This document shows positions 40,156-50,914 of a DNA stretch of 64,000 nt, in pieces (position 1 is the stretch's first letter; each line of letters starts with the position of its first letter). The position numbers were made by a program, and so were the translations under genes. The stretch is from Toxonevra muliebris (Eukaryota > Arthropoda > Insecta > Diptera > Pallopteridae). Where the stretch lies: the NCBI GenBank assembly GCA_963691655.1, contig OY829330.1, positions 3,472,001 to 3,536,000 of the forward strand. Direction: 5' to 3'. The notes beneath the pieces were generated by a model, which saw only the letters and a list, made by a program, of their open reading frames with translations, did no database searches and was not told the DNA's origin.

Positions 40156-43100
40156 GTATTCAGGGTGGCAATGGGTTATTTTCAGAAACAGTATCATTAC
40201 ATATAAAATAGTATTAAAAAAACGAGTATATTTTGACAAAAAACAACTCTGCAACGAGCTGAATGTAACCACCTTCACCGATCACGAGACCACTATTCTG
40301 CACTTCCCAGTGGTAATATTACTGGGTGGACCGTTGTGAACGCCAATCGTAAACATCGTAATAATCGATCCATTGTTCTGGGTTCTAATTCGAATACTGA
40401 ACTGGATGTCGCTATCAATAAAAAATGGCTTCACCTGTCATCATTCTTGCCATCGGTCACTGCTGAAAACATAGTTACATACATTGCTAAACAAACAGGC
40501 ATTGACTCTAAACATTTTGCATGCTACAAGTTGGTCAAGAGGGATGCTCCAATCGACTCTATCAAAAGAATCACGTTTAAACTTGGTATTATTTCTTCTC
40601 TGTATGTTAAATTGCTTAAACCTGAGCTATGGCCTGCTGAAGTGAAAGTATGTCCTTTTCATTTTTTTTCAAAGAATTTGAGATCCAGTCCCAAACGCAT
40701 AACTGGACTGCCATTTATTGAAAAACCATCTATTGATGTTCTGCCTTCGAAAATCAAAGCTGGAGCTCCCAACGATGAAGAATTTCAGCTTTATTACCAG
40801 AATACTGGTGGCATTAGAACAAAATTACATTCTCTTTTGCTTTTTTCATCATCAGTTCAATTTGATGTCAAAGCCTTGACTGAAACATGGCTCACTGGAG
40901 GCCATTATAATTCTGAAATGTTCGATAGTCAACTCTATAACGTATTTCGTAAGGATAGATGCTCTCAAACTACAGGGCTATCAATGGGGGGTGGTGTTTT
41001 GATTGCAGTTCGCACATCGCTCTCCTGCATTCAAATTGAATTGCCGTCATCTACAACCCAAACGATCTACGACATCGATCAAGTTATTATTAAAATTATT
41101 ATTAATCATTCTCATGAAATATTCTTAATAATAAGTTATATACCTCCTCAGAGTCCTTTTGAAATGTATAAAATACACATTGATAACTGTTGCTCAATTT
41201 TAAAATCTTTAAACGATAAGCAAAATATTATTATATTAGGAGATTTTAATCTTCCTAATGTGAATTGGTCTTATGATTCTAATCTTAGTTGCTTAATACC
41301 TTTTAATGTATCGAGTGAGAGTGAATGTGAGGTTCTGGACACTCTTGCTGAGTTCGATCTTTGTCAAATTAATAAGTTTCAAAATGGGTTGAATCGGTTT
41401 TTAGATTTAATCTTTGTTGATAAAGAATTTGAAGCCGAAGTCAACTGCCTCACTTCACCCCCTCTCTCTACTTCCATACATCATTTAGCTTTATGTGCGT
41501 CTTTTAAATTTTATAACCTTTTGAAGCTTCCTTACAATTGTTTTTCTAAGTATAACTTTAAAAAGGCAAATTTTAATTGCATTTCTAGTCTTATTAATTC
41601 TGTAGACTGGATATCTGTTTTAAACAATGTTGATTTGGCTCAAGACTATAGTATCTTTTCTGAAAAGCTAGATGAAGCAATCAATATGTTTGTTCCTACT
41701 GTTTTGCCAAAAAGTTCCACTAAACCCATTTGGTTTAATTCACATCTAATTAATATTAATAACAAGAAAAATAAAGCATACAAATCTTTCAGAAAATTTT
41801 TATACAAAAACTATATCCTCAGTGTCGAAACTGAGTTGAAATCTCACAGTAAAAGCTTTTGGTATTTCATCAATAATAAAAGGAAATCCTCTGGTATTCC
41901 AGACATAATGCACTTTGATGGAGAAACGTCTTCTGAGATCTCCAGAATTTGCAATCTCTTTGCAAACTTTTTTCGCTCTGTTTATGTCCCTTCTTCTGCC
42001 ATTAGAGATTTAAACCAGTATTCGAACTCTAGTTTGGTTAATATTGGTAATTTGCAATTAACCTTAGAAGAAGTGACTCTAGAGCTCACTTGCTTAAACT
42101 CTGACAAACAATCTGGTTTTGATGGCCTTCCTCCAATCTTATTAAAAAATTGTGCGATTGCACTAGCTCCTCCATTGCTAATTATTTTTAATCGGTCTCT
42201 TGCTCGTGGTGAATTCTTAGAGGTTTGGAAAAAATCGTATACTATTCCCATTCACAAATCTGGCTCCAAGGCTGAAGTTTCTAATTATCGTCCAATATGT
42301 AAGATTCCAGCTATTCCTAAATTGTTTGAGAAATTAGTTTACAAAAAACTTATGTTCCTTCTGAAAGAAGTTATTTCTCCCTATCAACATGGATTCGTTA
42401 AGGGCAGATCTACTTCTACGAACCTAACAATTTTTTCCAACTTCGTGCTAAATAATATTAAAAATGGTTATCAGTGTGACGTGATTTATACGGATTTCAG
42501 TAAAGCTTTTGATAGAGTAAATCATTTAATGCTAATCAGAAAACTAGAATCAATGGGATTTCACTCAAGTATGTTGAAATGGTTGGAATCATATCTGTCT
42601 AGACGTACTCAGTTCGTTCGCATAAATAACACTTTATCGGAAGTAGTTGAGGTCACTTCTGGTATCCCTCAAGGCAGCCACCTAGGCCCACTTCTTTTTT
42701 TATTATTTGTAAATGATATCCCTAGAATTTTTCGCCACTCTCATTGCCTTATGTATGCAGACGATTTGAAACTTTACTGTAGTGTCAAATCCATCAGTGA
42801 CTGTGCGAGGCTTCAGGATGATGTGTCTAGGTTGTTGATTTGGTGTGATAAACATAAGTTATCCCTTAATATTTCCAAATGCCAAAGTTTATCTTTTCAC
42901 AGAATTTTGATTCCAGTTAGATTTCAGTATATTTTAAACGATACAGCACTAATTAGGATTAACGAAAAGTGTGATCTTGGGGTTCTTTTTGATTCCAAAA
43001 TGTGTTTTTCCAAGCATATTGACTACTTAATAGTTAAAGCTAGATCTATGCTTGGATTTATTATAAGGAACTCCAAAGATTTTTCAGATCCTTATACTCT

Positions 43101-43704
43101 CAAAGCTTTATATTTTTCATTTGTGAGGTCTATATTGGAGTATTGCAGCATTATCTGGGATCCTTTTTATTCTATTCAGTCGTTAAGAATTGAAAGGGCT
43201 CAGAGAAAATTTACGAGATGTGCCATTCATAAATTGCGCTGGAATACTGATATGCCATCTTATAGAATCAGATGTCTCTTGCTTGGTATACAATCTCTTG
43301 AAGTTAGGCGTAAATACTTCTCTGTTATGTTTGTTAGAGACATTATTAACAATCATATTGATTGCCCACCTCTGCTTCAATTAATTGGCTTTTATTGTCC
43401 TACTCGTTACTTAAGATCTAGAAGTCTTTTTTATGAACCTTATCATAGAGTAAACTACTGCCGCAATGAGCCTATAACACGTTGTTTAAGGGAAGCAAAT
43501 GAAGTCTGCGGCTACTTAGATTTTTATAATCATTCAAATCGATGTAAATTTAAAAATAGTTTAATTATGACCCTGCAATACTTAACTTAAATATTTCATT
43601 TAAGTTAATTATTATTTAAGTTAGCATTTAGAATATCTAGTAGTCTTTAAGAGCATGTACTCTAATTGATGAAATTGAAATAAATAAATAAATAAATAAA
43701 TAAA
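40156..43704 (+). mobile_element. LINE D (Jockey/CR1-type, no RNase H) with TAAA tail
   Basis: An endonuclease-RT LINE with one long frame and a 3' end formed by AAATAAATAAATAAATAAA at about 43679-43704. The 5' edge is uncertain (somewhere between 40150 and 40300). The upstream part of ORF1 is missing, so it is 5'-truncated. I could not find a target-site duplication. Confidence 0.82.
40336..43590 (+). CDS. LINE D ORF1 C-terminus fused to endonuclease and reverse transcriptase
   Basis: A 1084-codon lesion-free frame. The listed first codon is GTG. The frame is open further upstream (ITGWTVV precedes it) and no ATG opens it, so the start is not real evidence of initiation. Residues about 20-115 match a Jockey-type ORF1 end (VTAENIVTYIAKQTGIDSKH, ELWPAEVKVCPFHFF). 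The frame then enters the endonuclease without a stop: YYQNTGGIRTKL near 153, LTETWLTGG near 180, IILGDFNLPNVNW near 300. RT follows with NYRPICKIPAIPKLFEKLVY near 650, YTDFSKAFDRV near 718, SGIPQGSHLGPLLF and LMYADDLKLY near 806. There is no RNase H. It may still encode active RT domains; the ORF1-ORF2 fusion is unusual. Confidence 0.9.
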   Translation: MNANRKHRNNRSIVLGSNSNTELDVAINKKWLHLSSFLPSVTAENIVTYIAKQTGIDSKHFACYKLVKRDAPIDSIKRITFKLGIISSLYVKLLKPELWPAEVKVCPFHFFSKNLRSSPKRITGLPFIEKPSIDVLPSKIKAGAPNDEEFQLYYQNTGGIRTKLHSLLLFSSSVQFDVKALTETWLTGGHYNSEMFDSQLYNVFRKDRCSQTTGLSMGGGVLIAVRTSLSCIQIELPSSTTQTIYDIDQVIIKIIINHSHEIFLIISYIPPQSPFEMYKIHIDNCCSILKSLNDKQNIIILGDFNLPNVNWSYDSNLSCLIPFNVSSESECEVLDTLAEFDLCQINKFQNGLNRFLDLIFVDKEFEAEVNCLTSPPLSTSIHHLALCASFKFYNLLKLPYNCFSKYNFKKANFNCISSLINSVDWISVLNNVDLAQDYSIFSEKLDEAINMFVPTVLPKSSTKPIWFNSHLININNKKNKAYKSFRKFLYKNYILSVETELKSHSKSFWYFINNKRKSSGIPDIMHFDGETSSEISRICNLFANFFRSVYVPSSAIRDLNQYSNSSLVNIGNLQLTLEEVTLELTCLNSDKQSGFDGLPPILLKNCAIALAPPLLIIFNRSLARGEFLEVWKKSYTIPIHKSGSKAEVSNYRPICKIPAIPKLFEKLVYKKLMFLLKEVISPYQHGFVKGRSTSTNLTIFSNFVLNNIKNGYQCDVIYTDFSKAFDRVNHLMLIRKLESMGFHSSMLKWLESYLSRRTQFVRINNTLSEVVEVTSGIPQGSHLGPLLFLLFVNDIPRIFRHSHCLMYADDLKLYCSVKSISDCARLQDDVSRLLIWCDKHKLSLNISKCQSLSFHRILIPVRFQYILNDTALIRINEKCDLGVLFDSKMCFSKHIDYLIVKARSMLGFIIRNSKDFSDPYTLKALYFSFVRSILEYCSIIWDPFYSIQSLRIERAQRKFTRCAIHKLRWNTDMPSYRIRCLLLGIQSLEVRRKYFSVMFVRDIINNHIDCPPLLQLIGFYCPTRYLRSRSLFYEPYHRVNYCRNEPITRCLREANEVCGYLDFYNHSNRCKFKNSLIMTLQYLT

Positions 43705-43980
43705 AATGTTTTGTGTTCGTCGAACACCGAGCACCAATATAACCAGGTGCTTACAAGTACAACAATAGAATAATAGCATACTGCTTTGATATTGCAAAGA
43801 CCCAGAAAAAACACAAAAAACAAATGCAAACCGTAAACAAAGATTTTGACAGTTCAGAAACTATTCATAAAAATAAAAGAAAAGGAAGAGTTGCCGCTGC
43901 CATCACCCTGCTAAATGTGTCTTGGATACAAAGGCTTACTTCCAAAACGTCAATTTCAAAGCAAACATACAAAGTCTACA
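43705..43980. other. Non-coding flank of LINE D
   Basis: Starts with GTTCGTCGAACACCGAGCAC, echoing the repeat left of LINE D. No gene. Confidence 0.45.
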
Positions 43981-44376
43981 ATTCCATACTATAAAATATC
44001 AGTTCAAGGTTTGTTAACGGGCTTAATGAAACGTCATTTTTTTGCCAAAGTCGCAATAATGTATAAAAGGCAGGCAAATCATCTTTATGATGGTTCTTAC
44101 TAGCATTTCAACATTCTATATAAATGTTAAATATTTGAAAACGTTACCCAGAATTACAATTGAAAACTTGAATAGTTGAAAACAAAAACCTTGGTAACCT
44201 GGGTAACATTTTCAAACATCTAATACTTATATAGAATGTTGTATGATATGCCTGCCCTTTATACATTGTTGGGTCTTAGTCACTTAGTCATTTTGACAAA
44301 AAATGACGTTTCATTAAACCCGTTAACAAACCTTGAACTGTTAAGTATTGATGAAGTAAAGTCAAACTATGGAATA
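43981..44376. repeat. Foldback element, ~396 bp
   Basis: ATTCCATACT at 43981 mirrors ACTATGGAAT ending near 44375. Inner arm sequences CAGTTCAAGGTTTGTTAACG, ATGAAACGTCATTTTTTG and AACATTCTATATA each have reverse-complement partners on the right (e.g. AACAAACCTTGAACTG). Arms are about 170 bases with indels, and the centre is short. No protein. Confidence 0.8.
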
Positions 44377-44800
44377 TGAACTAGATTTCAGTTTCATAGT
44401 CTCTAATAATAATATATAAACTATAAAATATTTACAATGCATAGCATTTTAAAACGTCTCCTACAAATAACCGGAACGCACCAAAGATGTAATTGCGCAA
44501 AATTAAAAAGGTCGATGTCAAATTTTATATTTCTTTTGACGCCGGCAAAAACTTAGGATTCATTTTATATTTTTCAGTGAAAAGAAATTAACACCAAAGA
44601 GGGAAAAGCTCCTATTAAAGGTCTAATTATAGAAACTTAAAGTAACGTAACTTAGCATAGCAGCGCATAGCAAAACTTCATCTTTATATATAAAATCGTA
44701 GTTTTGTGTGTATATAAGCGTGTAGCTTCCGAACGACTTAGCCAGAATATATTTTCTTGGGCGGGAGGATGAAACATAGCTATTCATTCATTTTCTACTA
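44377..44800. other. Non-coding stretch
   Basis: No gene or repeat recognised. Confidence 0.35.
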
Positions 44801-45000
44801 CTTTTTCAACTAATATTTTACTACTATCTCTTTAACACATATTTTCTACAATTTCTTTTTATTTTGTACCACTACTTTCTACTACTTTTTTACTACTCTT
44901 TACAACTTTTTCTCCTACTATTTTTTATTATTATTTCTACCACTCTTTCTATTTCATTTTTACTATTTTTGTACTATTTTGTACTTTTTTAAAGTGTTGT
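44800..45000. repeat. Pyrimidine-rich degenerate TTTCTACTAC repeat
   Basis: Repeated variants of TTTCTACTAC/TTTTACTACT over 200 bases, strongly C/T biased on the plus strand. Confidence 0.65.
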
Positions 45001-46370
45001 CCAGGCTAAACTAATAGTTTTTTTTTTTAAATTATTTTTTAATTAGAAATTTACATTTATTAGCTTTCATCTGTTATCTTTATGAGTTGATTTTCTTAAT
45101 GATTTCCATTATTTTTTTTTGATAATTTTCCAAGTAGTCCAAAATGGTAAAAGTGCCCCAGTCATGGGGTACATTCGTCAAGGGGGTGGGGTGCAACCGC
45201 CAAGGAATAAAATTCAAGGTTTTTGATAAAGTAATAGTTTTTTCTTTTTAATTTTTGTTCTTGTATATTACTATTACATATTATCAGTCAGAATAAGTTC
45301 CACTTATTTTTAATTTATGAAAATTTATTTATAACATAAAGTAACAAAAATATAAATGATTCGTTTTTAAAATATTTTGTTTAAAAATTGCAACTCTGTA
45401 CCGGTAATGTCGATGACAATTGTAGCGAACTCTTTTTGTGTGCGACATCTTCATGTAATTCCTTGGACATTTGCGCCATCTGTATATGAAATGTATAACT
45501 GTCATAAACTTTAAGATGGCGACGCTACACATTGTTCTTTCTGCCATAGGCGTGTGTGTGTAATTAGTATGTTATATTGAATTAAAACTATTTATGAATC
45601 GTTTATTATATAGTTTGCTCGTGAATACAGTTACGGAATATTGATATTTAGCCCCTCATGCATTGCTCGACAAAATTATGTCACATTGCAAACTTAGGCG
45701 CGACTTCACATCCCGTTGGTTTTACTCTAGGGACAAGAGAAAAGAGGTTTCACTTCAAAAAGCACTTAAAAATTATTGCTTTTTACTACAGCTATGCTGG
45801 AATTTCAATCTAACTGCTGAATGACTTCTTTAGCATCAACTGGGTTAATAATTTTGCTCAAACGGTCTCATCAGCTGATATGGCTTTGTTTTTGTCGAAG
45901 GCCACTCACTGATGCGCCTAACGGTCTTTTGTTTTTGTAAATATCCACTATGTTCTTTGCTATTAGACTTCAGTGGTTTTCGTACACGTCGTTGAGTTCA
46001 CATCGGTGATAATACAATAAAAAAGTTTAATTTTCTAGTCGTCCATACGCAATGTCAACTTTCATTTCTAAAATTTAATTAACACAATATTGATTTGAGA
46101 TTTGCATTTATAATGATTCTCTGTTTTTAATGTACAGTTCTGCAAGTTAAATACTTTTGAAAATGCCAATTATGTCAATAATGAGACACATTTTTAAATC
46201 TAGAATTTTTTTCCAAATTCAATGGAAGCCTGAATTATCATTACGAATGTTCAATTTTAAATATCAAGTACTTCATTCTTTTTCAATTTTCGCGCTTTTT
46301 CGCAGAAAAGGCAGAACAACATAGCATAGCACAACACGAAAATGTGTTTGCATGTAGCGGTGAGCCCACT
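45001..46370. other. Non-coding stretch
   Basis: Several open frames under 80 codons lack any motif. I see no gene here. Confidence 0.35.
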
Positions 46371-46759
46371 TTTCCACACGGCAAGTTTTCTTGTCGGCAA
46401 ATTTCCAATTCTCTTTTGGACTTGCAACTTGCTTTTCCACACAGCAAGATTTCTTGGACAATTCTGCTTTTACTTTGTCTGTCATTCGTGTTGCGAAAAA
46501 CATTTTATTTACATTTTATTAAATAAAAATAAATAGATTAATAGAAAAAAAGTGAAATTTTAAATGAAAACTGTTTATTTTTTCCAATAAGAAACCAAAA
46601 TCAATGCGCGACAAATAAGAATAAAGAAAAATATCAAAGACGAATAGCACAAAAGAAAACTTGCCGATACGCACAAGTCTGTCCTCGTCTCCTCTCGTGT
46701 TTCCTGTCTTGACTACTAACAAGACTTGCCGACAAGTAAACTTGCCGTGTAGAAACTTT
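46371..46759. repeat. MITE-like element with ~32-bp TIRs
   Basis: TTTCCACACGGCAAGTTTTC (then TTGTCGGCAA) at 46371-46402 is inverted at 46724-46759 (GACAAGTAAACTTGCCGTGT). Length about 390 bp, with no transposase. Additional TTTTCCACACAGCAAG copies lie just inside the left end. The duplicated target is not clear. Confidence 0.65.
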
Positions 46760-47084
46760 TGGACATTCCCTCTTGAAGGTTCATGAATTGATGCTCGCTA
46801 AATTTTCTATCCCCCTGTCGTTTCTCTCATCGTGTATGCTGACTTTGTCATCTTTAGCAAATGTTGTTGTGTTAACTACGACTTGAACGCGGCAACGACA
46901 AATCTCGCTTCTTCAGTTAATTTTTCACCTATATCCATTCACAAAAATTACAACAGAAATTTTTCTTTAAATTTTTCATAAATTAACTTACTATTAAGAC
47001 ACAAAACGAAATTATTTCCACTGTTGATAATTTTACAGTTCATTCGGTCGTAGGTCAACAATAGAAATATATTGTAAATGACTA
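46760..47084. other. Non-coding stretch
   Basis: Nothing recognised. Confidence 0.35.
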
Positions 47085-47195
47085 CGGCAATTGCTGTTGT
47101 ATTGCAGTGTCACTGTATTGCAGCCAATGTGTTTGTTTTCATAAGAATGCATGCGATATAAGTTACTGCGATAATGTTACTGCCGTATCCATTGG
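47085..47195. repeat. Dispersed repeat, partner of 15690-15785
   Basis: GACTACGGCAATTGCTGTTG, then GCAGCCAATGTGTTTGTTTT and ATGCATGCGATATAAGT. Same orientation as the first copy, with an extra ~20-base insertion. Confidence 0.6.
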
Positions 47196-48120
47196 CTCTT
47201 AATAATAAAGGAAATAATGTCGATTTTGTATTTAATAGTGGATTTTTTTTACGTTTTTCCCATATTAAAACATCTCAACAGTTGAATTTAAAATCAACTT
47301 TATTATTTTGTGTTACTAACGGCATTGTGTTCAGCATCAGCCAATCTCTTTTTGTGCCATTATCTATTTGTACGAATTTGTAACACTACTAGTACTAAAT
47401 GTCCGGAAGCAACCCTGCTTCAGAGCAGCTGTCCCACAACAATAGTATTACCATGCATTTGAGAAATAAATGAAAACAGGTATTAACTAAAAAAATTTAA
47501 AGAAAACAATTCCAAATGTTAAAAATGTTGAAACTAGTCACATTGGCGACAAACAGTTACACAAAAAACCAAAAATCGTACGACAGCCCATTAATCATCG
47601 CACATGACATTTTCAAAAGTGCATTTATTCGATGTGTCATACTGTATTAAATAGCCATTATTTACAATATATTTTTTCATTTGTTTACAAAATATACGAC
47701 AAAAGTAACATACCAATTTTATTTTTTGTTGTAATTTTCTACACCTTAACTCAAACACAAATTTAAAGAGTCGAACGTCGCAATCACTTAGCTATTTTTA
47801 TAGCTTTTTCACGGCGTTGCTCCAAATTCTAAAATTTGTATTCACTAAATTACACACGAATATCAAGAAGGCGATACGATTTATGGTGTATTGTTAATAA
47901 TTAATTTACAAGTTTACGCACTTTTTGTAACAATCTCACTTATCGAACATATATTTTCAGATTTCGATTTCTCAGCTGCAAGTTGGGAAGGTTGACTGAA
48001 CTTTCTCCTCCATTTTGTTCCCTTTTTCAATGTATGAAATAATAATGTTACCATCTCCAAATTTTAAAAAATTTTGCTGGGGCAACAGTACTGCGCTCTA
48101 TCCACACAATGTTGTTATGC
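47196..48120. other. Non-coding stretch
   Basis: No coding domain or repeat pair recognised. Confidence 0.35.
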
Positions 48121-49494
48121 TAAATAGCGTCTCGATTAGCTATAATTCATAGCAATGTTCATGTCAGAGTAGCTGATATACCGTCTCGACTAGCTATTAT
48201 TCATAGCAATGTTCATGTTCGTGTCAGAGCAAATGATGGCTCTCAAAATATTGTTTAAGCATTTCATTTTACAAAATGCTTTGTACAGTAAACAACAAAA
48301 ATGCTTTAAATTTGTTTCCCATTTTCTCCCACATATTCACTCGATTCTTATATCTTTTACTCTTTTATAATTTCATAAAAACTCATATTCTCGATACATA
48401 TTTATGAAATTAATTGTTTCACTCTATTAAGTTTGGCTAGCGCCATTTTTAAATAGACAAACGTCAAAATCGAGTGAAACTTCAAATTCATGACAGGATT
48501 GATAGCAGCAGTAGTGTCTTGACAAAATTTTAGATTTTTTTGGTATGACATTAACATAAGTTGTCTCGACTAGACATTTTGATGGTAAGACAGGAAAATT
48601 AACATGAATTATAGCAAGTCGAGACACTATGTGAAGTTAACTTATTATGGTTAGGATCTAACATAGAGTCTCGATTAGCTATAATTCATAGCAATGTTCG
48701 TGTCAGAGCAGCTGATGACTCTCAAAATATTAAATAGGCAAATTTTGATTAAGTATTTCATTTTTCAAAATGTTTTGTACAGTAAGCAATAAATATGCGT
48801 TAAATTTGTTCACCATTTTCCCCCACATATTCACTCGATTCTTTCATTTTTTTTTTTCTTTTATAATTTCATAAAAACTCATATTCTCGATATATCTTTA
48901 TGAAATTAATTCCAATAAGTTTAACTTACGCCATTTTCAAAGGTACTTTTTTTTTATTTTGAAATCGGTGGTTTTTATTTTTGCTTTCATAATTCCAAAA
49001 ATACTCATATTTATGAAATATGTTTATGAAATAAATTGTTTCCTTTCTATTAAGTTTGACTTGCGTTATTTTTAAATAGACAGACGTCAAAATCGAATGA
49101 TTTTCGACTTTTGAAATGATCAGAAATTCAAAGTCGATTAATCGACCTTTTAAGTTCATGAAAATCGATTAATCGACTTTTTTCGAATTTCTGTTGTATG
49201 GAATAAAAAAAAACTAAACAAAAGAATTTTGATATGAATTATTTATGATGTGTATGTATTCACAATATATGAACCGTTGCGTGCAAGTCAAAATCAGATT
49301 TTTAGAAATACATTGGTTTTGCAGAAGTGGGTTATTGTAAAATTTATTTTCCAGATTTATAAGCAGCTTTATGGAACACATGTTCCACCTATTATTTTTA
49401 TTGAATGGGATATAAAATAAGTGATTTAAAGTAAATGGTTTATTTTAAATGGCATACAGTTTATATGACCTTAGTGCAACCAGCCGATCCCTTC

Positions 49495-50290
49495 CCATTC
49501 CCCTCCCCCCAACCCTCCCATTGTTCCGTTCATCGTCTTTTTACTTATTCCGGAGGTATTATTTGACACTTATTATTCGTCTTCGTATGAAAATTTTGTG
49601 CGAGTGCATGGGATAGCCCATTTGAATTTTTGACAATTAAGAGGAACATTTTAGAGGTGCATTTTTTGAAATGGGTACAAAACAGAGAGTTAATAGTAGA
49701 TTTTTAATACTACTTTTATTACTTAGTACCAAATTTTATTTACATTAAAAAATATAAATAATGTTTTTTAATTTGTTTTCTTTATTAGCAGATACCTTGA
49801 ACATGTTAAGAGTTAATAAATAATATAAAAAGCAAAAACTAATTCTCCATATAAAAATTGAACCATGAAAATACAACGCTGTTGTCAAAAAAGGAATAGT
49901 ATCAAAACAAATGATTTCCCAATTGTCAAAGTTCCTCTTACTTGTCAAAATGCATCTACCATCTTAATTCTTCTGCCATGGGATAGCATATGGCTGTGTG
50001 AAGTATAATAATACACAGTAGGCTAAAGAGGGAGACTATTTTAAAATAAAATGTCAAAAATTACTAGTGCATTAAGCTGCACATGCATGTACTACAAATC
50101 CACAGTTGGAAAATTTTTGTAAAATTTCAAATAAATGTGAGAACTGAATTGGTAGTTTTAAAAAAATTTTACATTGAAAGTCGAAATTAAAAGTCGACTT
50201 TCGATCAAGTTTGGCAATTTAAAGTCGATCGTAAAAAGTTAAAATTTTGTGCTAAAAGTCGACTGAAAATCGATTTAGATTAATGTCGAA
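49495..50290 (+). repeat. Dispersed repeat, inverted partner at 63370-63655
   Basis: GTTCCGTTCATCGTCTTTTT at about 49524 and the TCGACTTTCGATCAAG region near 50200 flank a sequence that matches the reverse complement of 63370-63655. Here it carries a 360-bp insertion at 49617-49976. Confidence 0.7.
49617..49976 (+). mobile_element. 360-bp MITE nested in a repeat
   Basis: CATGGGATAG(C) at 49607-49616 and again at 49977-49986 flanks the insertion; the partner repeat at 63570 has the empty site. Inverted motifs TTGACAATTAAGAGGAAC (about 49633) and GTTCCTCTTACTTGTCAA (about 49931) lie inside the ends. Its right end also exists at 15641-15676. The superfamily is unclear; a 10-11 bp duplication is unusual for Tc1 or hAT. 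Confidence 0.65.
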
Positions 50291-50650
50291 GTCAATTTGC
50301 ATATTTCTACTTTGAACAGCAAACAACAAATATTCTTAAAATTTTTTTCCCCATTTTCGCTCATGCTTTTCTTTTCAAATCGATTCTTTTATATTTTAAT
50401 CTTTTATAATTTCATAAACACTCATTTTCTCGATATATATTTATGAAATTAATTATTTCGCTTCTATTGAGTTAAACCTGCACCATTTTTAAGTACATAA
50501 AAGTCAAAATAGAATTAAATTCACGTCAAATAGCAACAAAATGTTGGATTTTTTAGTTTGACATTAGCAAAAGTCGCTTGACTAGACATTTTGATGGTAA
50601 GACAGGAGTATTAATATGAATTATAGCTAGTCGAGACAATATATAAACTC

Positions 50651-50914
50651 ATTAACGTTTACGTATGGTACATCATAAGCTAATGGAGTGTTTTTTCATA
50701 AAATTCACAAAATTCACACATTTGTTTTGGCTATTAACGGCATAACTGACACAAAAGAGAGCTTTTTCCGAAAAATCGTTCACAACTCTATTAAAATTTA
50801 TATTACTAAAAATTTTCGCGGCCATTTGTGCGGTGTTTAACAAAAAGTGTAAAATGCAACGAAGATAAGTAATATTGATAAAAAATAGATTCAAAACAAT
50901 AACACGAGATGTGT
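50651..50914. other. AT-rich flank of the solo LTR
   Basis: No gene. GTGT at 50911-50914 is the putative duplicated target. Confidence 0.4.

Larger units (their letters stand above)
48121..50650. repeat. Cluster of a GTCTCGACTAGC-ended repeat family
   Basis: GTCTCGA(T/C)TAGCTAT and ATTCATAGCAATGTTC occur at about 48131, 48183 and 48667. The inverted end ATAGC(A/T)AGTCGAGAC lies at about 48610 and 50626. Between ends, a body containing CATATTCACTCGATTCTT, TTATAATTTCATAAA, CACTCAT and ATTTATGAAATTAATT is present about four times (48280, 48772, partial at 48985, 50315). GACTAGACATTTTGATGG occurs at 48563 and 50580. No protein. This looks like repeated insertion or local duplication of one small terminal-inverted-repeat element. 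Confidence 0.7.

Noticed and set aside
39918..40211. A 97-codon plus-strand open frame left of LINE D
   Set aside because: It overlaps a hairpin and CACCGAACAC subrepeats that recur non-coding at 56.6 kb, so the frame is a by-product of repeat sequence.
48121..50650. CRISPR-like array
   Set aside because: Repeats are long, irregularly spaced, in both orientations and contain no unique equal-length spacers; the DNA is eukaryotic.
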